NCBI RefSeq assembly: GCF_001693815.1
Contig: NZ_MBQD01000020.1
Location: forward strand, 124,001 to 188,000
DNA from: Tessaracoccus lapidicaptus
GTDB lineage: Bacteria > Actinomycetota > Actinomycetes > Propionibacteriales > Propionibacteriaceae
DNA length: 64,000 nucleotides
Direction of reading: 5' to 3'
Shown piece by piece: positions 16,279 to 24,301 of the stretch. A program made the position numbers and the translations under genes. Numbering within the stretch: position 1 is the first letter of the stretch; each line of letters starts with the position of its first letter. The notes below the pieces were generated by a model. It was not told the DNA's origin and did no database searches. It saw only the letters and a list, made by a program, of their open reading frames with translations.

Positions 16279-16530
16279 TCAGGAGTTGCGCAGCCGCGAC
16301 CGCGCCGCGCGCCGCTTGATGGCTCGTCGCTCGTCCTCGCTGAGGCCGCCCCAAACGCCGTGGTCCTGACCGGCCTCGAGGGCCCAGGACAGGCACTGCT
16401 CGCGGACGACGCAACGCTGGCACACCTTTTTGGCTTCCTCGATCTGCTGGAGCGCGGGGCCGGTGTTTCCGACCGGGAAGAACAACTCCGGATCCTCGGT
16501 GAGGCAGGCGGCCTTGTGGCGCCAATCCAT
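16279..16530 (-). CDS. whiB1: WhiB1-type iron-sulfur transcription factor
   Basis: 83 residues. Four cluster cysteines are at 9, 37, 40 and 46 (KAACLTED; CQRCVVREQC), followed by the GVWGG turn and a basic C-terminus (RRAIKRRAARSR) for DNA contact. MDWRHKAAC and DPELFFPVGNTGPALQQI closely match mycobacterial WhiB1, an essential nitric-oxide-sensitive regulator that binds the housekeeping sigma factor. Start: ATG with AAGGAG 7 bases upstream. The adjacent pdtaS and sigR-rsrA repeat the mycobacterial arrangement. Confidence 0.95.
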   Translation of the reverse strand: MDWRHKAACLTEDPELFFPVGNTGPALQQIEEAKKVCQRCVVREQCLSWALEAGQDHGVWGGLSEDERRAIKRRAARSRLRNS

Positions 16531-16586
16531 GGTTGAGCTCCTTCTGGTCGGAGAATGTTTCGTGGCTGAAGCAAGCAAGCTCATGC

Positions 16587-16615
16587 AGGTTACTCGTCGA
16601 ACCAACGATAGGCAA
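16587..16615 (-). promoter_or_regulatory. whiB1 promoter (TTGCCT-N17-TAACCT)
   Basis: On the minus strand TTGCCT (16610-16615) and TAACCT (16587-16592) are exactly 17 bases apart. Initiation near 16580 gives a leader of about 50 bases with a strong Shine-Dalgarno sequence. The 165-base region 16531-16695 also separates the divergent gene at 16696; I see no other clear element in it. Confidence 0.6.
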
Positions 16616-16695
16616 TAGAGGGCGCCTGCGGGTGGGCGACCCGCAAACGCGGACCGGATTTGTGGCCCCGTCTCACGTGCGGCACGCTCGGACGC

Positions 16696-17073
16696 ATGTC
16701 CGACGTGCTGCGCCGCCCCTTGTTGGCCGTTCCCGTGTTGCTCACCGCCGTCGCGGGGCTCGCGATCGTGGGGATCGGGGTGGGCACCGTCGCGGCGAAC
16801 GCCCGTACCTTCGGGGTCGGCGTGGCCGCCGTGCTGGTGGGCTACGGCCTCATGCTGCTGCTCGTCGCCTGGGCGGTGACGAGGCGTCAGCACTGGGCGC
16901 TGGGCCTCGTCGTGGCGTCCTCGCTGTTGCACCTGCTGGTGGTCGGTAGCTTCCTCACCACCGCCGACCGAGCGCAGTTCGTCGGAAGTCTGCTGGTGTT
17001 GCCGGTCGTGCTCGCGACGGTGGTGACGGCTGTGCTGGCCGTGGGCCGCCGCGAGCTCGACCGGGTGGGCTGA
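16696..17073 (+). CDS. Small integral membrane protein, function unknown
   Basis: 125 residues with four predicted membrane helices (about 10-32, 40-62, 66-88, 95-117) joined by short loops; the C-terminus is RRELDRVG. I recognise no functional motif. The start is the ATG of MSDVLRRP; CACGCT lies 7 bases upstream, a weak leaderless-type box. It converges on galK with a single base between the stops, so transcripts probably overlap. Confidence 0.65.
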   Translation: MSDVLRRPLLAVPVLLTAVAGLAIVGIGVGTVAANARTFGVGVAAVLVGYGLMLLLVAWAVTRRQHWALGLVVASSLLHLLVVGSFLTTADRAQFVGSLLVLPVVLATVVTAVLAVGRRELDRVG

Positions 17074-17074
17074 G

Positions 17075-18217
17075 TCAGGCGAGCCGTCCCGCCCCGGGGG
17101 CGGGCGTCGCGGAGAACCATTCGGGAGCGCCGTAGCCGGCCTCGGTGAACGCGTCGGCGACGGCCCGGCCGATCCCGTCGGCCTCGCCCGCCCTGGTGAG
17201 CGCGATGATGCAGCCGCCGAAGCCGCCACCCGTCATGCGCGCGCCGAGGGCGCCGGCGGCCCGCGCAGCCTCCACCGCCAGGTCGACGGTGGGCACCGTG
17301 ATCTCGTAGTCGTCGCGCATGGAGACGTGCGACGCGTCGAGCAGGGGCGCCAGCGCGGCGAGGTCGTCCGACCGCGCCACCTCGAACGCGTCGAGCACGC
17401 GTTGGTTCTCGGTGACGACGTGGCGAACGCGTCGCCGCAGCGTCTCGTCGTCGAGGCGGCCGAGCGCGTCGTCGAGGTCGGTGACGTCACGCAAAGCGGG
17501 GATCCCCAGGATCGAGGCCGCCGCCTCGCAGGAAGCGCGCCGGGCGCCGTACTCGCCGTCGACGTGGCTGTGCGGGGTCTTGGTGTCGAGCACCAGGATC
17601 TCGTAGCCCTGTTCCGCCATCGGCAGCGGCACCTGCTGCGTCTCGAGCGTCCGACAGTCCAGGAACAGCCCGGCATCCGCCTCGCACAGCGTGCTCGCGG
17701 CCTGGTCGAGGAGCCCGGTGGGGGCGCCGACGTAGTCGTTCTCCGCCACGCGGGCGAGCCTCGCCCGATCCATCTTCGCGATGTCGAGGTCGTAGAGGTC
17801 GGCCAGCGCGGCCACGGTCGCGCACTCGATGGCCGCTGAGCTGGACAGGCCGGCCCCCAGCGGCACGTCGGACGTCATGACCAGCGTGGCGCCGCCGACG
17901 TCGTGGCCGGCCTCGCGCAGCGCCCAGGCCACCCCGGCCAGGTACGACGACCAACCCTGGGTGCCCGGGGCCAGGTCGGCGAGGGGCACGCGCACCTCGT
18001 CGTCCAGTTCCAGCGACACCAGGACGAGCGTGTCATCCGTGCGCCGACCGCCGGCGATGACGGCCTTCCGCTCCAGGGCGAACGGCAGGACGAACCCGTC
18101 GTTGTAATCGGTGTGCTCACCGATGAGGTTCACCCGGCCGGGGGCGAACCAGAGCCCCTCCGGCTCCGCCTCCGTGATCTGCCGGTAGCGCGCCCGCAGC
18201 GCGTCGAGATCGAGCAT
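17075..18217 (-). CDS. galK: Galactokinase
   Basis: 380 residues. Phosphorylates galactose to galactose-1-phosphate in the Leloir pathway. GHMP-kinase motifs in order: FAPGRVNLIGEHTDYNDG (sugar binding), PLGAGLSSSAAIE (ATP-binding glycine-serine loop, about residue 118), and GGFGGCIIAL near the C-terminus. The ATG shares one base with the stop of the upstream 59-residue gene. No galT or galE is present here, so it is separated from the rest of the pathway. Confidence 0.93.
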   Translation of the reverse strand: MLDLDALRARYRQITEAEPEGLWFAPGRVNLIGEHTDYNDGFVLPFALERKAVIAGGRRTDDTLVLVSLELDDEVRVPLADLAPGTQGWSSYLAGVAWALREAGHDVGGATLVMTSDVPLGAGLSSSAAIECATVAALADLYDLDIAKMDRARLARVAENDYVGAPTGLLDQAASTLCEADAGLFLDCRTLETQQVPLPMAEQGYEILVLDTKTPHSHVDGEYGARRASCEAAASILGIPALRDVTDLDDALGRLDDETLRRRVRHVVTENQRVLDAFEVARSDDLAALAPLLDASHVSMRDDYEITVPTVDLAVEAARAAGALGARMTGGGFGGCIIALTRAGEADGIGRAVADAFTEAGYGAPEWFSATPAPGAGRLA

Positions 18218-18396
18218 CAGTCCTCCTCGTCGTCGTCGAGGCGCGCGAGCCAGGAGGCCAGCCGCTCGACCGGAGTCTCGAACTCCGGGAACAGGTCAAC
18301 AAACGTGCGCATCTGCTCGGCCAGCCACTCGAAGGTGACCTCCTCGTGGCCGCGCCGGTCTGTGAGCTCCTCGAGCCCTCGGTCCGTGAAATACAC
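18217..18396 (-). CDS. DUF6104-like small acidic protein
   Basis: 59 residues starting with GTG (VYFTDRGLEELTDRRG), then VTFEWLAEQMRTFVDLFPEFETPVERLASWLARL and an acidic end. This short conserved actinobacterial protein commonly sits next to kgd; its role is not known. TAGGCT lies 7 bases before the GTG, in the last codons of kgd, and no Shine-Dalgarno sequence is present. Its stop overlaps the galK start (TGATG). Confidence 0.75.
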   Translation of the reverse strand: MYFTDRGLEELTDRRGHEEVTFEWLAEQMRTFVDLFPEFETPVERLASWLARLDDDEED

Positions 18397-18401
18397 GGCC
18401 G

Positions 18402-21400
18402 TCAGCCTAGCGCCGCGGTGAGGAGGTCCTCCTCCTGGCCCTTGTGAACCTTGAGCGAGCCCACCGACGGCGCCGACGACCACTCGCGGGCCACCAGTGT
18501 CATGGTGAGGTCGTAGTCCGGCAGGTGGCGCTTGACGTCGCCGGGCAGGTGCACGGACAGGAAGGGCCAGGCCCCCTGGTTCTCCGGCTCGTCCTGCACG
18601 AATCGCACGTCGTCGACGTGCGCGTATCGCTGCAGCGCCCGCGCGAGCTCCTCGCTGGGCAGCGGGTACAGCCGCTCGAGCGCGACGATCGCGATGCTGC
18701 CGTCGTGGCCGAGCTGCTCTCGGCGGGCGACGAGGTCCCAGCGCACCTTCCCGGAGCAGAGGATGAGGCGCTTGACCTTCGACGGGTCGTCGATGGTCGG
18801 GTCGTCCAGCACCGGGTGCCAGGCGCCGGAGGTGAAGTCCTCCGGATGGGACGTGGCCAGCTTGTTGCGCAGCATCGACTTGGGCGTCGCGATCACCACG
18901 GGGCGGTGGTAGTTGACGTAGGCGTGCTGGCGCAGCAGGTGGAAGTAGCTGGCCGGTGTCGACGGCTGGCACACGGCCAGCGCGTTCTCCGCGCACAGCT
19001 GCAGCCAGCGCTCGATGCGCGCCGAGCTGTGGTCCGGGCCCTGACCCTCGTAGCCGTGAGGGAGCAGCAGCACCACACCGGACTTCTGGGTCCACTTCGC
19101 GTTGCCGGCGGCGACGAACTCGTCGGAGATGATCTGGGCGCCGTTGACGAAGTCGCCGAACTGGGCCTCCCACATCACCAGCGCGTCCGGGCGTGCCACC
19201 GAGTACCCGTACTCGAAGCCGAGCGCGGCGTACTCGCTGAGCAGCGAGTCGAACACGTCGAACGTGCCCTGGTCCTCGGTGAGGTGCTTGAGCGGCACCC
19301 AGGCCTCGTTGGTGACCCGGTCCACGATGGCGGCGAAGCGCTGCGAGAACGTGCCGCGCCGCGAGTCCTGGCCGGCCAACCGCACGGGCCGGCGCTCCAT
19401 GAGCAGCGAGCCGATGGCGATCATCTCGGCCGTCGCCCAGTCGATCGGTCCCTCGAGGATCGCGTGCGCGCGGCGCTCGAGCTGCGGCATGACCTTCGGG
19501 TGCACCGTGAACCCGTCGGGGAACTGCGTGTGCACCTCCGCGATCGTCCTGAGCATCTCCGGGGTGATCTCGGTGAGCCGGGCGTCGGGCTTCGTCGGGT
19601 AGTAGGGCACCTTGCGGTAGTCGTCGTCGGCCTCGGTGGTCTCGCGCACCTCGCGGAACACGTTCTCGAGGCGGGCGCGGAACCGGTTCATGACGTCCTC
19701 GGCGTCGGCCATGGAGATGTCGCCGCGGCCGATGAGGGACTCGGTGTAGAGGCGCCGCGTCGAGCGCTTCTGCTCGATGAGGTCGTACATGTTCGGCTGC
19801 GTGAAGCTCGGGTCGTCGCCCTCGTTGTGGCCGCGGCGGCGGTAGCAGATGAGGTCGATGACGACGTCCTTGTGGTAGCGCTGCCGGTAGTCGAACGCGA
19901 CGCGGGCGGCCCGGATGCAGGCGTCCGGGTCGTCGCCGTTGACGTGCAGGACGGGTGCGGAGATCGACTTGGCGACGTCCGTGCAGTACGTCGAGCTGCG
20001 CGACTCCGTCGGCGCCGTCGTGAACCCCACCTGGTTGTTGACGACCACGTGGATGGTGCCACCGGTCTTGTATCCGCGCAGCTGACTCATCTGCAGGGTC
20101 TCGAACACCACGCCCTGGCCCGAGAACGACGCGTCGCCGTGCAGCGTCAGCGGCAGGACCGGGTAGTCGTCGGCCGCCAGCGTGTCCTGCTTGGCGCGGG
20201 CGATGCCCTGGAGCACCGGGTTGACCGCCTCGAGGTGCGACGGGTTCGCCGCGACCGACGCCTTGATGGTGGCGCCGTTGGCCGCGACGAAGGTGCCCTC
20301 CGCGCCGAGGTGGTACTTGACGTCGCCGGTGCCGGTGCGGTCGACCTGGCCGTCGAACTCCTTGAAGATCTGGGCGTACTTCTTCCCGACGACGTTGGCG
20401 AGCACGTTGAGGCGGCCGCGGTGCGGCATGCCGATGCACACCTCGTCGAGGGAGTCGTTCGCGGCCCGCTGGGCGATCTCGTCCAGCAGCACGATCAGCG
20501 ACTCGCCGCCCTCCAGCGAGAAGCGCTTCTGACCCACGAACTTCGTCTGCAGGAACGTCTCGAAGACCTCGGCCTCGTTGAGCTTGTCCAGCGCGTGCAT
20601 GTGTTCCTCGTGCGTCAGCGGCGTGTGCGGCCGCTCCATCCGCTGCTGGAACCACTCGCGCTGACGCGGGTCGGCGATGTGCATGTACTCGACGCCGATG
20701 GTGCGGGTGTAGGAGTCCTGCAGGATGCCGATGATGTCGCGCAGCGGCAGGTAGACGCGCTCCTTGCCGCCGAAGGTCCCGACCGCGAACTCGCGGTCCA
20801 GGTCCCAGATCGACAGGCCGTGCGCCTCGAGGCGCAGGTCCTCGTGCGCCCGCTGCCGGTACTCGAGCGGATCGGTGTCCGCGACGAGGTGGCCGAACGT
20901 GCGGTACGCGTTGACCAGCTCCAGCACGCGGGCCGTCTTGCTCACCTGCGAGTCACGGTGCGCCGAGATGTCCGGTGACCAGCGCAGGGGCTCGTAGGGG
21001 ATGCGCAGAGCCTCGAAGATCTCGTCGTAGAACCGGTCCTCGCCGAGGAGCAGGCCATGGAGTTTCTTGAGGAACTCGCCGGAGGTGGCGCCCTGGATGA
21101 CGCGGTGGTCGTACGTGCTGGTGAGGGTCGTGACCTTGGACACGCCCAGCTCGGTGAGCTTCGACGGGCTCATGCCCTGGAACTCGGCCGGATAGTCGAT
21201 GTTGCCGACGCCGAGGATGACGCCCTGCCCGTTCATGAGGCGAGGCACGGAGTGGTTGGTGCCGATGCCGCCGGGGTTGGTGAGCGACGCCGTCGTGCCC
21301 GCGAAGTCGCTGACCTGCAGGTCGCCGTCGCGGGTCTTCTTGACCACCTGCTCGTAGGCGGACCAGAACTGGAAGAAGTTGAGGTTCTCGCAGCCCTTGA

Positions 21401-22184
21401 TGTTGGGCACCAGCAGCTGTCGGGTGTCGCCCTTGCGGATGTCGATGGCGATGCCGAGGTTGATGGAGGGGTTCTCGATGAGGGTGGGCTTGCCGTCGAC
21501 GACGTCGTAGGCGTTGTTCATATCCGGCATGGCCGCCAGCGCCTTGACCATCGCGTAGCCGATCAGGTGCGTGAAGGAGACCTTCCCGCCCTTGGAGGTG
21601 CGCAGGAAGTTGTTGATGACCGTGCGCTGGTCGATGACGAGCTTCATGGGGACGGAGCGGACGGAGGTGGCCGTCGGGACCGTCAGCGACGACTCCATGT
21701 TCTTGGCCGTGCGCATCGGGGCGCCGCGCAGGACCGTGTACTTCGGCTGCGCGGCGGTGGGCTCGGGCCGCAGCGCGGGGTTGGGGGCGTTGGCCGACAG
21801 CGTCGACCCGGAGCCGGGGTTGGCCGGGCGCTCGCCGCCCTTGGGCCGCCGCTCCACCATGGACTTCTGCGCGGGCCGGGCCGGTGCGGCCTCGCCGTCG
21901 GCGGCGGGCTGGTCCTTGGGCTCCCCATCGCCCTTCGCCGCCTCGACGGGCTTGGCGCTCTGCTGCGGCGGTGCGGGGGTCACGGCGGGCTGTGCCTCGG
22001 ACGGCTGCTCGGCCGCCTGAGGGGCGGGTGGCGCGGCGGTGGGCTGCGCGGGAGCCCCCTCAGTCTCGAACAGCTTGCGCCATTCCGGATCGACGGAGCT
22101 GGGATCGGCCTGGTAGGCCTCCCGCATCTCGTCGATCAGCCATGCATTCGCCCCGAAAGAGTCCAGTGAGTCAGGTGCTGACAT
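18402..22184 (-). CDS. kgd: Multifunctional 2-oxoglutarate dehydrogenase E1/E2 (KGD)
   Basis: 1260 residues. Decarboxylates 2-oxoglutarate in the TCA cycle. Layout: a short N-terminal segment (ANAWLIDEMREAYQAD), a Pro/Ala-rich linker (about 45-140), an E2-like acyltransferase domain (about 150-390, ending STYDHRVIQGATSGEF), then the thiamine-diphosphate E1 (about 410-1260) with GMPHRGRLNVLANV and RRRGHNEGDDPSFTQP. There is no lipoyl domain, as in actinobacterial KGD; the E2 motif has Q-G where classical E2s have D-G, again as in mycobacterial KGD. The Pro/Ala linker is where low-complexity length variation is expected. Confidence 0.95.
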   Translation of the reverse strand: MSAPDSLDSFGANAWLIDEMREAYQADPSSVDPEWRKLFETEGAPAQPTAAPPAPQAAEQPSEAQPAVTPAPPQQSAKPVEAAKGDGEPKDQPAADGEAAPARPAQKSMVERRPKGGERPANPGSGSTLSANAPNPALRPEPTAAQPKYTVLRGAPMRTAKNMESSLTVPTATSVRSVPMKLVIDQRTVINNFLRTSKGGKVSFTHLIGYAMVKALAAMPDMNNAYDVVDGKPTLIENPSINLGIAIDIRKGDTRQLLVPNIKGCENLNFFQFWSAYEQVVKKTRDGDLQVSDFAGTTASLTNPGGIGTNHSVPRLMNGQGVILGVGNIDYPAEFQGMSPSKLTELGVSKVTTLTSTYDHRVIQGATSGEFLKKLHGLLLGEDRFYDEIFEALRIPYEPLRWSPDISAHRDSQVSKTARVLELVNAYRTFGHLVADTDPLEYRQRAHEDLRLEAHGLSIWDLDREFAVGTFGGKERVYLPLRDIIGILQDSYTRTIGVEYMHIADPRQREWFQQRMERPHTPLTHEEHMHALDKLNEAEVFETFLQTKFVGQKRFSLEGGESLIVLLDEIAQRAANDSLDEVCIGMPHRGRLNVLANVVGKKYAQIFKEFDGQVDRTGTGDVKYHLGAEGTFVAANGATIKASVAANPSHLEAVNPVLQGIARAKQDTLAADDYPVLPLTLHGDASFSGQGVVFETLQMSQLRGYKTGGTIHVVVNNQVGFTTAPTESRSSTYCTDVAKSISAPVLHVNGDDPDACIRAARVAFDYRQRYHKDVVIDLICYRRRGHNEGDDPSFTQPNMYDLIEQKRSTRRLYTESLIGRGDISMADAEDVMNRFRARLENVFREVRETTEADDDYRKVPYYPTKPDARLTEITPEMLRTIAEVHTQFPDGFTVHPKVMPQLERRAHAILEGPIDWATAEMIAIGSLLMERRPVRLAGQDSRRGTFSQRFAAIVDRVTNEAWVPLKHLTEDQGTFDVFDSLLSEYAALGFEYGYSVARPDALVMWEAQFGDFVNGAQIISDEFVAAGNAKWTQKSGVVLLLPHGYEGQGPDHSSARIERWLQLCAENALAVCQPSTPASYFHLLRQHAYVNYHRPVVIATPKSMLRNKLATSHPEDFTSGAWHPVLDDPTIDDPSKVKRLILCSGKVRWDLVARREQLGHDGSIAIVALERLYPLPSEELARALQRYAHVDDVRFVQDEPENQGAWPFLSVHLPGDVKRHLPDYDLTMTLVAREWSSAPSVGSLKVHKGQEEDLLTAALG
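18404..18409 (-). promoter_or_regulatory. -10 box TAGGCT for the DUF6104-galK pair
   Basis: On the minus strand TAGGCT is followed by 7 bases (GACGGCC) and the GTG at 18396. It overlaps the last codons of kgd, so the small gene and galK may be expressed independently of kgd. Confidence 0.5.
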
Positions 22185-22227
22185 GTGTGAGTGGCGGAGG
22201 CCACGATCCCCTCTGTGAGTCCCGTCG

Positions 22228-22245
22228 GCCGCAGACGACTGCGGC
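22228..22245. terminator. GCCGCAG/CTGCGGC hairpin in the kgd leader
   Basis: A perfect 7-bp stem with a 4-base loop lies in the 88-base gap between the GT87-like gene and kgd, both leftward. It could end the upstream transcript, or form in the kgd leader if transcription starts near 22253. No T-run follows. Confidence 0.4.
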
Positions 22246-22259
22246 TGCTGCTACTGGGC

Positions 22260-22265
22260 AGCTTA
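22260..22265 (-). promoter_or_regulatory. Possible kgd -10 box TAAGCT
   Basis: TAAGCT on the minus strand fits TANNNT and would start transcription about 70 bases before the kgd ATG. The -35 region (GCCACA) is weak. Confidence 0.35.
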
Positions 22266-22272
22266 CCCACAC

Positions 22273-23571
22273 TCACGAGGGCTGTGGCGACGACGCACGC
22301 CCCCGGACGGGGGTGTTGCCGGCTCCCCGTCCGGTGGCCCGGAGGGTGAGCACGAAGCTGTGCCCGGTGAGGGCCACGAGCAGCAGATTGCGCAGGACGA
22401 GGACCGACGTCTCGGGCCCGGAGCCCAGCGGGATGGCCATGATGCCGTAGGCGCCCCACGGATAGGTCAGCTGCGTCAGTAGCGCCACGAGCAGCATGCC
22501 GGCGGCCTGCACATGCACGTGTCGCCGCAGCCCGCCGTCCAGCGGCGCGACGAGCAGCGCGGCCACCGGCCCTCCCGGCCACAGCACGTACTGCGGCGAG
22601 AGCGTCTTGTTGCTGATGAGGGTGGCCAGCACGATCGTGAGGACGGCCAGCAGGATGGCCACCTCCCGGTCCTGCCCGCGGAGGCCGCGCGCCCGGGCCA
22701 GGCGCAGCGTCAGATAGCCGGTGGCGGCGACGGAGAGCACCGTGAGCACCGAACTGGTCAGCAGCATGGTGTCGGCGTGGGGGCCCCTCAGCTCCAGCGC
22801 GTTGTACGGGGACAAGAACACGTCCCACGACGGGTTGGCGGTGAACGTGCGCAACACCATGAGCGGTGTCGCGGGGACCGATTCGATCTGCAGGCCCCGG
22901 TCGGACTGCCAGGTGATGGGGGAGGCGGAGCGGTCCCAGCCGCTGCTCACCAGCGACGCGGCGGCGAGGCCGAACCCCACCACCACGAACCCGATCAGCC
23001 GCAGGCGAGCGGACCGGGAGCGCCAAGGGTGGGGCGTCAGCATCGGCGCGATGAGGAGCGCCGGCCACAGCTTGATCGCCGCTCCGAGCCCGACGAGTGC
23101 TCCGGAGACGGCGGGCGCCCGGATGAGCAGCAGACACGCCCAGGCGACCAGCGCCGCCGGGATCAGGTCGAAGCGGAACCAGACGATGGCGCCCTGCAGG
23201 CCGGTGAACAGGATCCAGAACAGCGCGCCGGCGGCGTTGTCGCGGCGGTGGAAGGAGATCGCGACCAGAGCGTCGAGGAGTACGAACACCGTGGCGTAGA
23301 CCGACGTCCACGTCTGCCAGCCGCCGCCGAGGCGGTAGATCGCCTGCAGGATCCACACGGCGGGGACGGGGTACTCGACCATGACGCCGGTCTCGCCCTC
23401 GTCGAGGCGGAAGAGGTGGTAGCCGTAATAGGAGACGTCGTTGGCGATGAACGCCACCGACTCCAGTTCCAGGAACCGGTACGACACGTAGCGGGTGAGG
23501 ATGAACACCGCGATGAGGAGTCCGGCGACGGCCGTCCGGGGGAGATGGACTCGTGGTGCGGCATGTCTCAC
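22273..23571 (-). CDS. Polytopic GT87/DUF2029-like glycosyltransferase
   Basis: 432 residues with about ten membrane helices. The first helix (VAGLLIAVFILTRYVSYRFLE) is followed by an extracytoplasmic acidic loop (ANDVSYYGYHLFRLDEGE), and GLGAAIKLWPALL and LSPQYVLWPGGP are typical of the polyprenol-dependent mannosyltransferase group. It probably builds a cell-envelope glycan outside the membrane, but donor and acceptor are unknown. Start: GTG 23571 has AGGAGA about 9 bases upstream; the in-frame ATG at 23607 adds 12 residues and abuts the tRNA. Probably cotranscribed with, or just downstream of, the tRNA gene. Confidence 0.7.
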   Translation of the reverse strand: MRHAAPRVHLPRTAVAGLLIAVFILTRYVSYRFLELESVAFIANDVSYYGYHLFRLDEGETGVMVEYPVPAVWILQAIYRLGGGWQTWTSVYATVFVLLDALVAISFHRRDNAAGALFWILFTGLQGAIVWFRFDLIPAALVAWACLLLIRAPAVSGALVGLGAAIKLWPALLIAPMLTPHPWRSRSARLRLIGFVVVGFGLAAASLVSSGWDRSASPITWQSDRGLQIESVPATPLMVLRTFTANPSWDVFLSPYNALELRGPHADTMLLTSSVLTVLSVAATGYLTLRLARARGLRGQDREVAILLAVLTIVLATLISNKTLSPQYVLWPGGPVAALLVAPLDGGLRRHVHVQAAGMLLVALLTQLTYPWGAYGIMAIPLGSGPETSVLVLRNLLLVALTGHSFVLTLRATGRGAGNTPVRGRASSPQPS

Positions 23572-23618
23572 GGACTCACGTCTCCTACCAGCGAGGCCTG
23601 GGGCCATCGGGCGCTGAG

Positions 23619-23690
23619 CGCCCCCGCGAGGATTCGAACCTCGGCTCCCGCCTCCGGAGGGCGGTGCTCTATCCCCTGAGCTACGGGGGC
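23619..23690 (-). tRNA. tRNA-Arg (anticodon CCG)
   Basis: The minus strand folds as a cloverleaf: acceptor GCCCCCG/CGGGGGC, D-stem GCTC/GAGC, anticodon stem CCGCC/GGCGG with loop CTCCGGA (anticodon CCG, reading CGG), and T-arm CGAGG-TTCGAAT-CCTCG. 72 bases including the discriminator G; no CCA is encoded. CGG is a major Arg codon in this GC-rich genome. Confidence 0.95.
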
Positions 23691-23700
23691 TGGCCCGGAA

Positions 23701-23730
23701 AGGTTAGCACCTCGTGAGCGGTTCTGTCGT
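23701..23730 (-). promoter_or_regulatory. tRNA-Arg promoter (ACGACA-N18-TAACCT)
   Basis: On the minus strand ACGACA (23725-23730) and TAACCT (23701-23706) are 18 bases apart, placing initiation a few bases before the tRNA 5' end at 23690. Confidence 0.5.
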
Positions 23731-23737
23731 TTCCGGC

Positions 23738-23743
23738 TACGGT
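23738..23743 (+). promoter_or_regulatory. -10 box TACGGT for the leaderless lipoprotein gene
   Basis: TACGGT is followed by 7 bases (GGTCGGC) and the GTG at 23751. It lies close to the -35 region of the divergent tRNA promoter. The identical hexamer precedes the NUDIX gene at 59398-59403. Confidence 0.45.
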
Positions 23744-23750
23744 GGTCGGC

Positions 23751-24254
23751 GTGAGGCCACTGCTGACGTCCGTGCTGGCGATGATCCTGATCGCACTGCC
23801 TGTCGGCTGCGTGTCGCGCCCCGACCCCGGCCCGGCGGTCCTGCGCGACTCGGCTCCGCCGTGGGACGCCCCGCGCGACGGCGTGGCCTACATCGAGGCC
23901 GCGGGGTTGCCCGAGCAGCCGCTCGACACCGATTCCGATCCCTGGATCCTCGACCTCACGGTGACCGTCGACGGCCGCGAGGTGGAGGTACCGGCGTACA
24001 TCGGCGTGGACCGGCTGCGCGCGGTCCAGGCGCCGGTCCACACGCACGCGCCGGGCGGCGAGATCTGGCTCGAGGGCGAAGGCAATCGCGACGTGACGCT
24101 GGGCGAGTTCTTCACGCTCTGGGGGGTCCGGCTCGACTCCGACTGCGTGGGCGGGGCCTGCGGCGACCTCGTCGTGACCGCCGACGGCGAGCCGGTCGCC
24201 GATCCGCCGTCGCTCGTGCTCCGCGGACTGGATCGCGTCGTCGTCTCGGGCTGA
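23751..24254 (+). CDS. Predicted lipoprotein with HTH-type (His-Thr-His) motif, function unknown
   Basis: 167 residues. A signal peptide (LLTSVLAMILIALPVGC) ends in a lipobox, predicting a lipid-anchored extracytoplasmic protein. The domain has APVHTHAPGGEIWLEGEG followed by VTLGEFFTLWGVRL and a Cys pair (DCVGGAC). I have seen HTH-x-G and TLGEFF-W patterns in secreted actinobacterial proteins of unknown role, possibly metal-binding; this is inference. Start: GTG 23751 rather than GTG 23742, because TACGGT lies 7 bases upstream. It precedes lysA by 47 bases and may be cotranscribed with it. Confidence 0.6.
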   Translation: MRPLLTSVLAMILIALPVGCVSRPDPGPAVLRDSAPPWDAPRDGVAYIEAAGLPEQPLDTDSDPWILDLTVTVDGREVEVPAYIGVDRLRAVQAPVHTHAPGGEIWLEGEGNRDVTLGEFFTLWGVRLDSDCVGGACGDLVVTADGEPVADPPSLVLRGLDRVVVSG

Positions 24255-24301
24255 GCCGGCCGATGGCGGCCGGGGGCGGGCCTCTGGCAGGCTTGGGCGC
24301 C

